Below the pieces are notes generated by a model. The model made no database searches, was not told the DNA's origin, and was given only the letters and a program-made list of their open reading frames with translations. A stretch of DNA of 64,000 nucleotides from Blasia pusilla (taxonomy: Eukaryota; Marchantiophyta; Marchantiopsida; Blasiales), in assembly GCA_050084515.1 (NCBI GenBank), contig CM114275.1:4712001-4776000 (forward strand), written 5' to 3'. Below, piece by piece: positions 33,420 through 44,736 of the stretch; the stretch's first letter is position 1; each line of letters opens with the position of its first letter. The translations under genes and the position numbers were made by a program.

Positions 33420-35470
33420 ACATTTAGAACTATAGTTCCAAACGCCCACCATCGAAATCGGATCTTAAGAGCCAATTCAAAAAGCATTCCGAACTATAAT
33501 TTCAAGTAAGCTCGTACTCATTGCGTATCCTCCAACTATTTGGAAAATTCTATTGGGGATAGCTCCCCTATTGAGGATAGTTGTGAAGTTGCCCTCAGAA
33601 AAAGTTGTTTTGTCTCCGGAATAGCTCCTACATCCAAAATCATATCTTAAGAGCCAATTCCAAAGCTCCACATAGTTCCAAATGACCTCCAACCCACCCT
33701 CTATCCTTCAACAATTTGGAAGATCCTATTGGGACCAGTTTTGCACTTGCCCACGGAAGGAGTTGTTCAGGCTTCAGAATAGCTTCTAAGGTCAGAATCG
33801 GATCTTAAGAGCCAATTCCAAAGTATTCGGAGCTCTGAGCCACCACATATCCTTAAACTATTTGGAATGTTGGTGGTAGCTTTGGGAAGGAGCTGTTTTG
33901 CTCGAGAGTGGCTCCTACCGCCCGAATTGGATCTTAAGAGTCCATTCAAAAATATTTGGAACTATAGTTCCAAATGATTCCTTACCTACTGCCTATCCTC
34001 CAACTATTTGGAAAGTCCTATTGGGGTAGCACTATAATTTTTGAGGGAAGGAGATGTTCCAACTCCACAACTACTCCTACCACCGGAAATTCCGGAATTG
34101 GATCTTAAGAGCTAATTCAAAAGCATTAGGAACTATAGTCTCCAAATGAGCTCCAATCCACTATCTATGCTCCAACTATTTGGAAGGTCTTATTGGGGGT
34201 AGTTGTCACGACCCTCATAACCTAACAAGCGCCACGCAAAACATCAGAACTCTAGTGGGCTTACGCTAGGATGATTGCGTGTTGGAGAGGTCTCTTGAAG
34301 GAGACAAAAGATATGAGACACACACAAGGTTGTGCGTTTCATGCATTTATGGTTGCAATTGGGAAACTTGAACCAAGACTTGAGAGGAGTCGAGTCTAAG
34401 AAGAGTGGTTGCCAAAGAGGTGAGAATCAGATTTGGAATGTGACTAGTGTTTTGGGTTTTTGGACCATTGTATTTTGGACCATAATTTTGAGTCTTGAGA
34501 TGATTCTAGGACAAGTAAGGAGGCATTTGAAATCTTATGTGAAGGCGGTTCCAACGCATTAAAGGTCTCAAAAAATGCACAAAAAGAAAACCATTGTACG
34601 GGGAGTTTGGTTGAGGGCCAATAAGAGAGGTCGGAGAGTCTTTTCCCAAAAGTTAGGGGAAGGGCGGAGAACCCCACAAGGACTAGTAAGGGGGAAGATC
34701 TCAAAAAGTGATTGGGATTCGAATCCCACTTTGGGATGCCACAGGGTGAACCAAGGGCACGGAATGGATAAGGATTCATGAGTTTGACGTTGGGATTCGA
34801 AACCCAAACCAAGTCCAATAGAGTGGATTTTGGAGATGACTCTTTGATTCCAACCTGTGACTTATTTATGTGGATCTCAATTAGGGGCTCATGTGTGGTT
34901 CATTGGACAGTTGGGACCGCTATGTGTGTGAACGCCATTTTAGATGCTTGGACTATTCAGAAAGTCGGTCCCATGTCTTTGAAGACTTGCCCATGTTGGG
35001 AAGTGAGGAACTAGGAAGGTTGAGCTTGATGAAGTGCCGTGTTGAGAACTCGTTGAGTTGGAAGGCTGATTGACCCAAACATGACTAACTAGAGTGTATT
35101 TGGATGTAGATCAACAGTGAGAGCGTGTCCTACTAAACGTACACTTTTGCAACACTAGAGATTGATATTATAGAGGAATGGGCGCATAACAGTAGCCTTG
35201 CACTTGCCCATAGAAGGAGTTTTTGTGGCTTTGGAACAACTCTTACCACCGAAATCAGACCCTAAAAGCCAATTCAAAGGAATTCCAAACTATAGTTCCA
35301 AATGGCCTATGATAAAACATTCTACTAGATGTAGTCTTCTACTTGCTAATGAAAGGGTATATTCTAGCTACGGAATGCCTTCTACCGCTGGAATTGGATC
35401 TTAAGATCCAATTCAAAAGCATTCAAGACTTAGTATAGTTCCAAATGACGTTCACTCCCCGTGGTTATCA
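33420..35470. repeat. Tandem repeat of about 130-180 bp interrupted by a solo LTR
   Basis: Units contain GGATCTTAAGAGCCAATTCA, AGCATTCGGAACTATAGTTC, CCTCCAACTATTTGGAA and TCCTATTGGGG. Copies of the GATCTTAAGAG core lie near 33463, 33641, 33799, 33928, 34097, 35262 and 35395. The run is broken at 34204-35191 by an LTR-like insertion. Unit lengths vary, so it is a degenerate minisatellite-like array. No coding function is visible. Confidence 0.75.
34204..35191 (+). mobile_element. Probable solo LTR, 988 bp
   Basis: It begins TGTCACGACCCTCATAACC and ends GCGCATAACA, so it has TG...CA termini. It splits the 33.4-35.5 kb tandem array cleanly. Flanks are GGTAGT on the left and GTAGCC on the right, giving a near-match duplication GTAGT/GTAGC. 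Open frames inside (34332-34562, 34444-34818) lack any retroelement domain. TGTCACGACC is a common start for plant Ty3 LTRs. Confidence 0.6.
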
Positions 35471-37079
35471 AGGACATACTTAGAACTTAGATTATGATTC
35501 TACATTTGTTTCCGAACAAACTTCAGAGGTCACTTCCAGTGCAAAGTCAAGTCAGAACTGAACTTCTGGTTTTTCTAATCTTGTTACTGTGAACTTCCAT
35601 TCCTCCAAGGAAACTAACTATCTTAATGGGACAGAGATGGCACCATTCATGATTCAAGTACTGGAACCTCTGAGTTAAGACATCCATCAAAATTGATATC
35701 TATTGTATATTTATTAGAAGAGGCTAAATATTTCAATTGAATCTCTGAGATTTGGAACTCAAGTTCCAAATCAATGTGACAATATATTCATCAACAAGCG
35801 TGCACGACAAACAAATCCGAAAAATTTCTTCATATTCTTAAGCTTCCATTCTCTTTAATATTTTATCATTCAAATTATATTTACAAATATACCCATCATT
35901 TTATAGTATTGTTGCTACTTGTTACCCTTTTTTATTTTTCTCTCTCTGCAATGGCAAGAGGGAATTATCTATGGAAATATCTTCAACATACTCCAACTTA
36001 ATATGTCAAAAATATTCATTGAATCCTTTGGCGTACTAACTCCAACTTAATGTGTCAAAAAAATTCATTGAATCCTTTGGCGTACTAACTCCAACTAAAT
36101 CTACATTCTTTTGGAGTCATAACAACGAGCATGACAACTTGCAATTGTTCCTTTAAAATCTGGTATAGTCTAGGGAGCTTATGATTGTTGGTCTATTGAT
36201 ACCCCTCTTCCAAACTCTACAGGTCCATTCCCCACTCCTTGCCCTTTCTATTAATGTAGTCGAACAAATGCTCCTTCATGTGGTGGAGCTCATAGTTGTC
36301 TTAACTTAATTAAGTTACGAAATTTTATTTTTTATAACAAGTTTAAGCTTAATTATGCTTAAGCACGCAAAATTGATATATATTGGTGATTGATAACCAC
36401 TTCTCAAAGTGGATAGAGTTGGTTGTATTGCCAAAGTGAGCAAGCATGGGAGTAATGTATGCATTTCTACACTGAGTGTTCACTTACTCTAGAAATGCTC
36501 AGTAAGCATTCAAGCTAGCCGAGAAATGGGAAGCAAGTCATAAACGTGGGTCTAAGGGGGAAAGACCTTGATATGACCCAAAAAAGTCACAACTTAGACT
36601 AGCTTGTCACAAGACTAGGAACGCCGATGGAACTGGTCACACGACTAATGCTAGGCAAGATGGGCACGCACCTTGAGACTAGTCTTAAGAGAGAAAGGGA
36701 CATAGCCACTCATGGAGAAAGTGAAGGCAAGAAAGGTATGAGACCCTTGATCCAAGCTCTAAGTCAAGGGTGAGAAACATGTGAGTAGTCAAGACAGGAA
36801 AGACACTACGAGACTAGTTACGAAAAGGGATGGGAAGACAACCATGATATGCCAAATGGCAGGAGTCAATACGTGGGCTAGCAATAAGACACGAAATATG
36901 GTGCAAGCTTCAAGATTCATTTGGAGAGTTGAGTGTTACAAAATTTCCAAGAAGACTTCGTGAAACCATCTTGAGGGATAAGTAGTAAAATGCAGGTCTC
37001 CGGGTGCTGAACCATGTTTAGGTGGGTGGCCAAAATCAAGGGCCCCAGGTGGACAATAGGGAAGGTGGGGTTGATGTGG
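35471..37079. other. Intergenic DNA with a 49-bp tandem duplication
   Basis: A 49-bp unit starting ACTCCAACTTAAT is present twice in a row at 35990-36038 and 36039-36087, with a partial third start. It is followed by purine-rich DNA (36530-36980) that holds no convincing coding region. Confidence 0.5.
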
Positions 37080-37430
37080 AGAAAATTAGAAGTACCTATA
37101 GGGGAGGACACTCTTTCTTTGTACCTTCTCATTGATAAGTCCATGAACAAGGGACTAACTGTGATATGTGTTTGATCGTGTTTCACGTTTGAGCTAAGAC
37201 ATTGGCTGGGACGCACTTTGAGGAAATTACCGATGCGCTCTGATATAGGCCAACAACTTGGGGAGATTGGTCAAGGCTTGAAAAATAGGCTCCTAGGGAG
37301 ACCATATGCACTTAGGAAGACTCGGCCAGATTTGCGCTTTGTGGCTTCTTGGCTATCTTCGAAAGGTATGACCGATCAAGTCTTTGAGACTCAACCCAAA
37401 GCTTTTACTTGCCAACAGTAAGGTTGGGAG
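37080..37430 (+). pseudogene. Unrecognised conserved module, also present at 53150-53480
   Basis: Both copies share KSMNKGLTVICV, then a segment with YALRKT (here) or YALKKT (there), then VFETQPKAF or IFETQPKNF. The frame here at 37218-37421 reads KLPMRSDIGQQLGEIGQGLK and RLLGRPYALRKT. Each copy lies within 1 kb of a Ty3 integrase C-terminal or PHD fragment. The copies are too diverged in DNA for recent duplication, yet the peptide is conserved, so it was probably a real coding domain of the element or of a gene it carried. Function unknown. Confidence 0.45.
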
Positions 37431-38016
37431 TGGTTTGCGGCGAAGCAAGGAGGAGTAGAAGTCAAACTCTTTAACATTACTGCTTAGTTAATGTGACGCA
37501 CAAACAAAGGTGTTGGTAGATCAAGATACTTAGTTTTGTAGGGAGTTTATTTGAATCTTGTGTGATTTGGTATTGATCGACCATCACATCACTTTGTAAG
37601 ATCATCTCATTGTAGAGCTAGTGGAATGAGTAATCCATATAGTAAAAAGGGATTTGCGCAAGTATAGCTTGTAGAGAGGTCATCTATGGGATCTACAATT
37701 TTTGTGGTTGGTAATAGGATATCAATTTTGTAGGTAGGCATTCTCGATGTCCCTTTTATCTTAATTTTTTTTTCTCTACGATCGAGAGTCTGAGCTACTT
37801 GTGGCCATTTCTCGTGATGTTGGTGAGGTCTTGAAGGTCGAAGACTATGATTAGATGTGAGTATAGTCCCAACGGGTTGAGACAATTTCTAAGAGTCATG
37901 CCTATGACATACAAGAACTTAGCCTTTGCGGAGCAATGGAACAAGTTGAAATATAAGACTCTTTGGAAATGAGGTTATTAATTAATGATTCAAAGATTTC
38001 ATTAGAGAGACTTTGT
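37431..38016. other. Decayed Ty3 integrase sequence
   Basis: Part of this (about 37610-37900) aligns loosely with 52680-52900, where integrase core remnants lie. Frames are thoroughly broken. No host gene is supported. Confidence 0.4.
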
Positions 38017-38340
38017 CTCTTTGCAAGAGATTACACCCACAACATTGGATGTTAGAGTAGGACGTACTATTCTGAGAGTGCGTGAAGTGTCTCCATATGA
38101 TGTTCCCTTATTTGAGGAGGTACAGATAGGATTTGGAAACACCATGTGGATAACTATGCGGTATGTTACCTTCATACAATTGATGGGATAGTTGACCCAA
38201 TCTTGGTAGTTTATGTTGAATGTTGTGTGGATGTATTAGAGACGCAACTACCATGCAAGTTTGTGACGAACATTCAAGAAGGTGGGTCCCACATGTCTGA
38301 CATTACCTCTTCTTAGGGTCCTAAAGGGACAATGGATATA
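38017..38340 (+). pseudogene. Third, degenerate copy of the integrase C-terminus and PHD finger
   Basis: DFVSLQEITPTTLDVRVGRT and ILRVREV match the segment before the PHD finger in the 61987-62397 copy. Further on, frame-shifted sequence still aligns with the Cys-rich part (GTTGTGTGGAT, CAAGTTTGTGA). Many substitutions and frame changes make it the oldest of the PHD copies. It stops near the GGACAATGGATAT sequence. Confidence 0.65.
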
Positions 38341-39834
38341 TTCCAAATTTACATAGGATAGTTTATTATAGATTTAGACTTGCTAAGTAATCTAGATGGA
38401 AAGAAAGTGATTTAACAATGGAATCACTTGGATACCTGATCTTTTTGCTATTAACATTATAACAATGTACGATGAAGAAAGAAATATGATTATTTGGAAT
38501 TGGATTTCAAAAGTTCAAACCTATCAAAGGGAGAATTGATGAAATTATAGTACATGATCTCATCATGTGTATGTAGTTGTCAAGACTGCATTTTGTGTTT
38601 ATACATTTAGGGACGATATCAATATATATTGTGCTTTTCAAGACTCTGCCCGTAATTGGGCAGAGTCTTGAAAAGGTCGGGACAAATTGTTTCAGTTCGA
38701 GTTCCCATGCAACATATCCGATTGATAGAATGACGTATCGATCCATTATGTTATTCTGTCAATCGTTCAAATGAAATTAAATCAAAAGTTTGTAATACGT
38801 TACCATGTCCCTAAGGCAACCCCTATCACGACGCCTCGACTTGTAAGATGCCACGTTCACATGGATGGAGCCTGGAGCAGGCAACTTTGTGAGGTCAATG
38901 CACTCCATATAATCACAAAGTGAAGCCAGATATGGATCATAATGTGTAACCAGTGGGATGAGATGAACTTTACAGCCATTGTCTAGACAATGCCATGATG
39001 ATCCGATCACGGCCTTCATAATTAGTACAGTATTTATGCAAAGCCACAGATTTGCAATTCATCTCATGAAACCATCTCATTACTAAGCTGCAACAGGATT
39101 ACTCTGCAATTTGTGCCTTACTAGGCCCTAGAGTGAGGTCCCAGGAAACCAGGATGTCAAGTAACCAGCAACATCACATGTGCACTCCCGGGCTAAACTC
39201 ATGTGGTAGATATTCCAAATAAACCTCTTGTTGGCATAAATACCTTACTTAAAGGAGGGGGAAGCCAATTAAAGCTCCTGTCTAGCCTCAAATTTTGAAA
39301 GGATACTGAAAATCACTAGTTCAGTGCTTTGACTAGTTGTCAATGGCAGCAACCATTTACTAAACTGAAATATTCTGCAAAAGGCCAATTACTATATGCA
39401 GCAACTACTTGAGTACTCCAAACCAACTCAAATTCGAAGCAGTGGTTTGAGTAGTTGAGTAATCAATAACCGATTTCTGAGTAAGAACTTTACCGTTTGA
39501 GAGAAGAACAGTCCAGGCTGCCATGCATATACTCTTCGTTATAGACAAAACTGTTGGGGATTCTTCGAGCTCCCCAAAGAATGATTGCTTTACCTAAAAT
39601 TACCACTAATAGTAAATGGATTAAAAAACCTTCTCTCTATGAAAGGATACTGTGAGGCCACAAGAACGACTTGCTGTTACAATCATGCTTTGGTGGCAAC
39701 AGTTCTCTTTACAAATCAGATGAGCTACAGTAACTTCATCTGTTACGCCATAACTCATCCTTGTCTCAATAGATCAAAATGGAGAGGTGTCTCTCTGACA
39801 CCTATCAAGCCGAACGGGGAAGGTCAATGACCAT
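38341..39834. other. OXA1 3' flank and intergenic DNA
   Basis: Apart from the hairpin at 38634-38675 no structure stands out. The part next to 39835 should contain the OXA1 3' untranslated region. A minus-strand frame at 38777-39019 (80 aa) has no recognised motif and could be an untranslated or decayed exon. Confidence 0.45.
38634..38675. repeat. Perfect hairpin with 18-bp arms
   Basis: CTTTTCAAGACTCTGCCC at 38634-38651 and its exact reverse complement at 38658-38675 are separated by GTAATT. It lies about 1.2 kb downstream of the OXA1 stop codon, in otherwise AT-rich DNA. A foldback MITE relic, a small-RNA precursor or a recent templated inversion are possible. Confidence 0.8.
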
Positions 39835-42800
39835 TCATGCCCGCCTTTTTTTTGTGCTGGACATTCTACCTTCCCCATGGAGCCTGGGAGGTTGGCTGAA
39901 GGTCTTGGGGGTTGAAACTTTACTTTCGCTGTGATGTGGTCTAGGAGGTTGGCTGAAAGTTACCACAGGAGCCACAGGACCATCTGGTTTTGCCATGTGT
40001 GATACATCTGGTATACCCAAAGCTGCTTTTACTCCAGGCTGTTTGAACACTGCGACAAGCAAGGGAATCCACCGAGTCAGCTCTGTCCCTATATCCGGAT
40101 GTCAAATGGAATGTTAGATATTCCTTGAACCAGGCGACATGAACTTTCCACTAGCTTGTCACCTACAATTCTCATGAAAGCCTTATGTACCTACGAAACA
40201 ATGCTCTGAAACTTAATTCAGACCATAAGAAGATTTGGAAATCATGCTAGACATCAAACTCAAAATACCTCCAGCTTGAACAATAGAGCAAATATTTGCA
40301 GTCAACCAATAACAGAAGAGAGCCTGTTCAAAACACAGACAAAAGAACACCGGGTGTGAGATGGTCGATGACCACGTTGTACTGATATGCCAGATTGAAC
40401 AAGTGTAAAAGCTCAAACCAGACAAATCAAGATTGGTTGGAAAAGAAGTGAGATATTCCACCGGCAATCAATAACACAGAAAACCAAAGCACCCAGTGTA
40501 GGTGGATTTCAGAAGGAAGACAGAAGATATGAACTATACTTTGGATAAAGTGTACAAAGAAACTTGACACCCACCTTCGGAAAGCTTGCTGTAAGGGGTA
40601 CAAGAAGGACAGCTAATCCACGCAGGAACATCTTCATTTTTGCTAGAACTGGCTGGCCTTGCATGCCATCAGTTGCCCCTAACTGCATGGAGAACGGTAG
40701 CCATACCCATGAGCTTTCTGGGGCAAAGTGCAGGTGAAATCACTCCCTGTAAATAATTGGTGTGAAGTAATTGGGCTAATAATAAAGCCGAGTGAGAAAC
40801 ATGATGGTACTTAAAACACCTGTACTACTACAGCGAAGAGAAGGAAAGTACCTCAACAGTCAATAGGAAGAAAGCTCCACTTAGAACCGGCATTATGAAC
40901 AAACTATCAGGAGTTGAAAGGTCAGTGAACCATAGAGCTCCCCCTTCTTTGAAGGACTCCACTTTCTCAGCCATGGTACGTATCTGCAGGCCCCAAGTAA
41001 AGCAAATATCAAATAGACTTCTGCTTCTCCTGGTACTCGTCAGTAACTTTTAACCCAAGTTCAGAGCCTTTACGCCATGGGAGCACTTTCCAACTTTCAC
41101 CATTACTTCCATAATCATAACAACGATAAATCATGGAGATGTTGGTGCACATACAGCAAAAAAGAAACACATGAAAATTGGAGCTTGAACAAATGCTCCA
41201 AGAATTGGTGACAATGGACTTGTTTTATGCCTGGAGACATGACCACAGCAACCAGGTTCATCAGGATCTTAAACAGCTCTTGACGAAAAGAGTAACATCC
41301 ACCAAATCCATGGCCATACGTGGAGAGCAATCCTTTACTTTGATAGCATCAGACCACTCCATCAAAATGCAATGATTTGATATAGCTGGAGCTTGGATTA
41401 TCCGGTTGTGTATAAGAATGTAAGATTACATACTGCTGAAAAAGGGCTTTCATTCGCAGTTGATTCTCCTCAACAATTTTTGGATCGTAATTCTGCAGGG
41501 GGATTTGAAAAAAAAAAATCAGCTAAACCACCTTAGAACTCACCAACATTAAAGGAGTTTTTAATTTCATCACTAACTCACGTTGCACCGAAGAAACTAC
41601 TACACACAAGCCGGCAGGGTCATAGATAAATCAGAAGTGAACAGATATCCCGATTCCTACTATGAAACCGATTGAACCAGCATTCATATATGATGAGAGC
41701 ATTTAGAGTGAGATGCACCACCAAATTCTTCACGAGTGATCACTCTTCACAAACAGGTTTGAGAACTAATTTCAGATCCTTAACATGTCTGAAGCCGACC
41801 TCAATTTTGATATTTTATTCTAAGATACTTGTAAACCAAGAAAAATGATAATGTGATACCATCAACATGGGCGCTCACGGATCCTCACATTTTCCTTGAT
41901 ATGGTTGGTAAGCTTCTCCAACTCCGGCCTCATAAGCTGCAGATAAATTCCAAACCGCAATGAGCTGAGGACTTGAAGCAGTGATACAGAATAGTTTGAT
42001 GTAAGACTCGATAAGGCACACAGTCTCACCAACAGTCGTTTAATGCGTTCGTTCCAATGTTAAATTAGAATTTCACGTATCTTTGAAGGGAAAGGAGTGA
42101 TGTCAACTATAAGGGACCCACCGTTAATCGCGCCGTAGCCTTCATTTGATACACCAAGATGGGCAGTACCAAGATGCGAATAGCAACTGTGGTAGCAGCT
42201 ATGGAAGCCCACCTAAATATCAGGGCACATAATCCACTGTAAATGTATATTCTCTCCTTCACCACCACTATTAGTCATAAATTCATGAAAACAACACAGC
42301 TCCGCAGTGGCCACGCTTCCCGACCTCAGTTCATAGAAGACGCCAAAATCTCAAATCACCTTCTCTCCTGGAACATCGTACAGGTTTTAGAAAGTTACAA
42401 CGAGAAAGATCGTCTTTACCAAGGGAGTCCAGTGCTCAAGTGAACTCCTTCGATGATGTACTGAATTGCAGCGGTAGGATATGATGAATCTGCTGCTGAA
42501 GCAGCCACTTCACTAACAACTTGAGTGCTAGGAAGAGCAGCCACGGATGCGGCATCAGTTACACCCGCCAACGAATCCAAAGTTCCTCCATTACCAGTTT
42601 GCAGATTATCTGGCACAACAGGGGCTGGGGTAGAGCTGTAGAATCTCACACTTCCGGATCCAGCTCTGTTCCCTAGTCCATTCCAATCCCCAAGAGAAGT
42701 ACGACTGAAACGTCCGAAATTGTGGGAGCAAGCTCTGTCGGAACATCCCAGCATACCAATCTGAGCTGAGCTGAGCGCCTCGTGACCACTCTGCGTTAGG

Positions 42801-43126
42801 ATCCTACCACTATGTCGCCCCCAAAAATCCTGCGCCGGGAGGTCCACGCCCCAATTTCCATCCGCATTCGAATCCTCATCGGAATTGCCACGACGACCAC
42901 CCGCTACATACACAGGCTTCGGTTCCAACTCCTTCACGTGGTCTCTAAAATTCTCATCCCATCCGGAAGAGCCTCCTCCAGAATGGCAGCACTCATCAAA
43001 CGGAAGAATTGCTCTCCCAAGGCGAGTGGAAGGTGCAAACAGAGTCCGATCTCCAGCCAAGGACGACAAATTTTTGCTCCGCGCAGATCGGACAACCAAT
43101 CTTTGAATTGCCGACCTGTAAGACAT
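39835..43126 (-). CDS. OXA1: OXA1-type mitochondrial inner-membrane insertase (nine exons)
   Basis: Exons on the minus strand: 43126-42420, 42212-42122, 41936-41889, 41492-41434, 41230-41155, 40983-40852, 40682-40575, 40323-40269 and 40049-39835. All junctions are GT-AG and join in frame to 496 aa. The N-terminus is rich in Arg and Ser and lacks acids at first (MSYRSAIQRLVVRSARSK), as in a mitochondrial presequence. The YidC/Oxa1 core starts near residue 225 (IEGVHLSTGLPWWASIAATT). It has the conserved membrane Arg at about 247 (TVAIRILVLP) and later hydrophobic segments GAFVQAPIFMCFFFA and ALFCYWLTANICSIVQ. The end has two FSQPPR repeats and a basic KKRRA tail, fitting ribosome binding. The protein inserts membrane proteins from the matrix side. 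No lesion seen. Confidence 0.94.
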
Positions 43127-43260
43127 CGCGCTGCCTCAGTCTAGTGGGATGGACGATCGCCCCACAAGGCCGCGAAATTCCTGATCTGAATCGATCATAC
43201 GAAACCGCTGGAGAGGAAAATTGCGCTCGTGCTCTGATCGGTATTGTCTGCGTGTTGTTC

Positions 43261-43363
43261 TAGGGTTAGGGTATGCCAGCAGGAACAGAGGACGAGGCAG
43301 ACAGGGATGAATATTCCTTCATATAAAACGCTAATAAACTCAGGGTTTAGGTTTTAGGGTTTT
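43261..43363 (-). promoter_or_regulatory. Telo-box-like cluster upstream of OXA1
   Basis: TAGGGTTAGGGT at 43261-43272 and CAGGGTTTAGGTTTTAGGGT around 43341-43360 give AAACCCTAA-type motifs on the coding (minus) strand, 135-240 bp upstream of the start codon. Telo-boxes are common in promoters and leaders of plant housekeeping genes, including those for mitochondrial and ribosomal proteins. Function here is inferred from position. Confidence 0.5.
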
Positions 43364-43503
43364 GACTGAGAAATATGCGCACGAAATTCTGTTTCCTCGA
43401 TCTCCCATGAGTTTCCGATCCACATCCCTCGCCGAAGGGGGAGCGGATGGGACGAAGAACTCATATCCAAGAGGTTATTTGTTTTGTTTCCTCTGCCGCG
43501 CAT

Positions 43504-43817
43504 GAGGATTTTCGTCAACAGAAGTTCCTCCGCAAACCTCGCGAAGGGGCTACGTTCATGTGGACACGGTTGTTTCCTCTGCGAGAGTTCATCGGTTGCA
43601 GTGGGATTGATTGGATACGCAAGTACAGTAACTCTCTGCTCGAATTCACGTCATGGGAGCCAACGGATTCAGCTCCACGTGATTTACTCGTGGAGCGCTC
43701 CAACGTTTGACGCTTTTGTTTTGAGGATTTTCGTCAGCAGAAGTTCCTGCCCAAACCTCTCGAAGGGGCTACGTTCATGTGGACGCCGTTGTTTCCTTTC
43801 GTGCGTTTATCGGTCGG
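43504..43817. repeat. Direct duplication of about 95 bp, spacing 219 bp
   Basis: GAGGATTTTCGTCA(A/G)CAGAAGTTCC, GAAGGGGCTACGTTCATGTG, GAC..CGTTGTTTCC and TT(C/T)ATCGGT occur in the same order at 43504-43598 and 43723-43817. They lie 380-690 bp upstream of the OXA1 start. The copies differ at a few positions. Confidence 0.8.
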
Positions 43818-44516
43818 AGAGAGATCTATTGTATATGCAATCATAAAATTTCTATGCTGAAATTCGCGGTCCCGGCAGCCAAAGGATTGAGTTCTACCTC
43901 ACGTGCTTCAAGTCCCGAGGGTCGGCCGGCCGCATCTTCCATCGATTTTAAGTTGTCTCCGTCCTCATGCTAGAAATCAGATAGCATCCAAAGAAAAGTG
44001 CATACACAACACACTAGTAAGAACAACACACTAGTAAGAGAAGTAAAAAAGGGTTTGAATAGCCCATGAAGGGATGACAGATGCCACACACAAATTTAAA
44101 TTTTTGTCACATGTCAAATATAGAGGCCTTTGCTAATCAAGAATTGCTAATCAAGAAGGCATTCTCCAACATAGATAGAGATGATCAGGGTCTAAATCAC
44201 TGGTGATTTATCAAACATAAATCATTGGTTGACATAAATTTTGTCACAAACACTACATTCATACTACATGTGTAAATTTGAGAATTTGATTTGCAACTTG
44301 TGATTCAAAAGTTTTATTTTCAGCCACTCACAATTCAACTGCAAAAGGTTCACAAGGCGCTCCTTAGCGACTTGAAAAAATTTCACAATTTTGCAAGTGG
44401 TTTGTTGGGACTTTGTGAGGTTGATTGGTCGCGTACAAGTCACTAAAATTGACATGAAATTTACTCGCAAAAAAAATAGTAGACAATCTTTGTGACTATT
44501 CTATGGCTCCATTGGG
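43818..44516. other. Intergenic DNA with a short tandem repeat
   Basis: AACACACTAGTAAGA is repeated at about 44007-44039. The rest is AT-rich with no supported gene. Confidence 0.5.
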
Positions 44517-44736
44517 GCTCGCAAACTTGCTTTGAATGTAGTAGTGGGCGATCCAAACTTGGTTTGGGATGGTCAAGCAAAATAGTCGGCAAAGCTTAAC
44601 CTGATGGGCGAGAACAGGAGGTGGAAGTACCTATAGGTTTGCCAACAGTACCATCAATTTTGGAGGCATCTTGACATCATGTTCAAAATTTTGTAATGGA
44701 CATGAACTACTTGATATGGTTTCTCCCCCTATGAGT
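44517..44736 (+). pseudogene. C5 methyltransferase fragment (left part of split Ty3 element D)
   Basis: This aligns with 31465-31670 of the better methyltransferase copy. GATCCAAACTTGGTTTGGGA-TGGTCA corresponds to PSLVWDDQ. VPIGLPTVPSILEAS corresponds to the motif IX tail. ATGGACATGAACTACTTGAT corresponds to AMDITCLTW. It breaks at 44736 inside this last motif. The sequence resumes at 50166 (GTAGTTGAGCAATCTCAC, matching GTAGCTGAGCAACATCG at 31679). The gap is filled by element C. Frames are broken. Confidence 0.75.

Noticed and set aside
42812-43263. Plus-strand frames of 73-110 codons opposite OXA1 exon 1
   Set aside because: They are antisense shadows of a GC-rich first exon whose minus-strand reading encodes a typical presequence and joins in frame to the insertase core.
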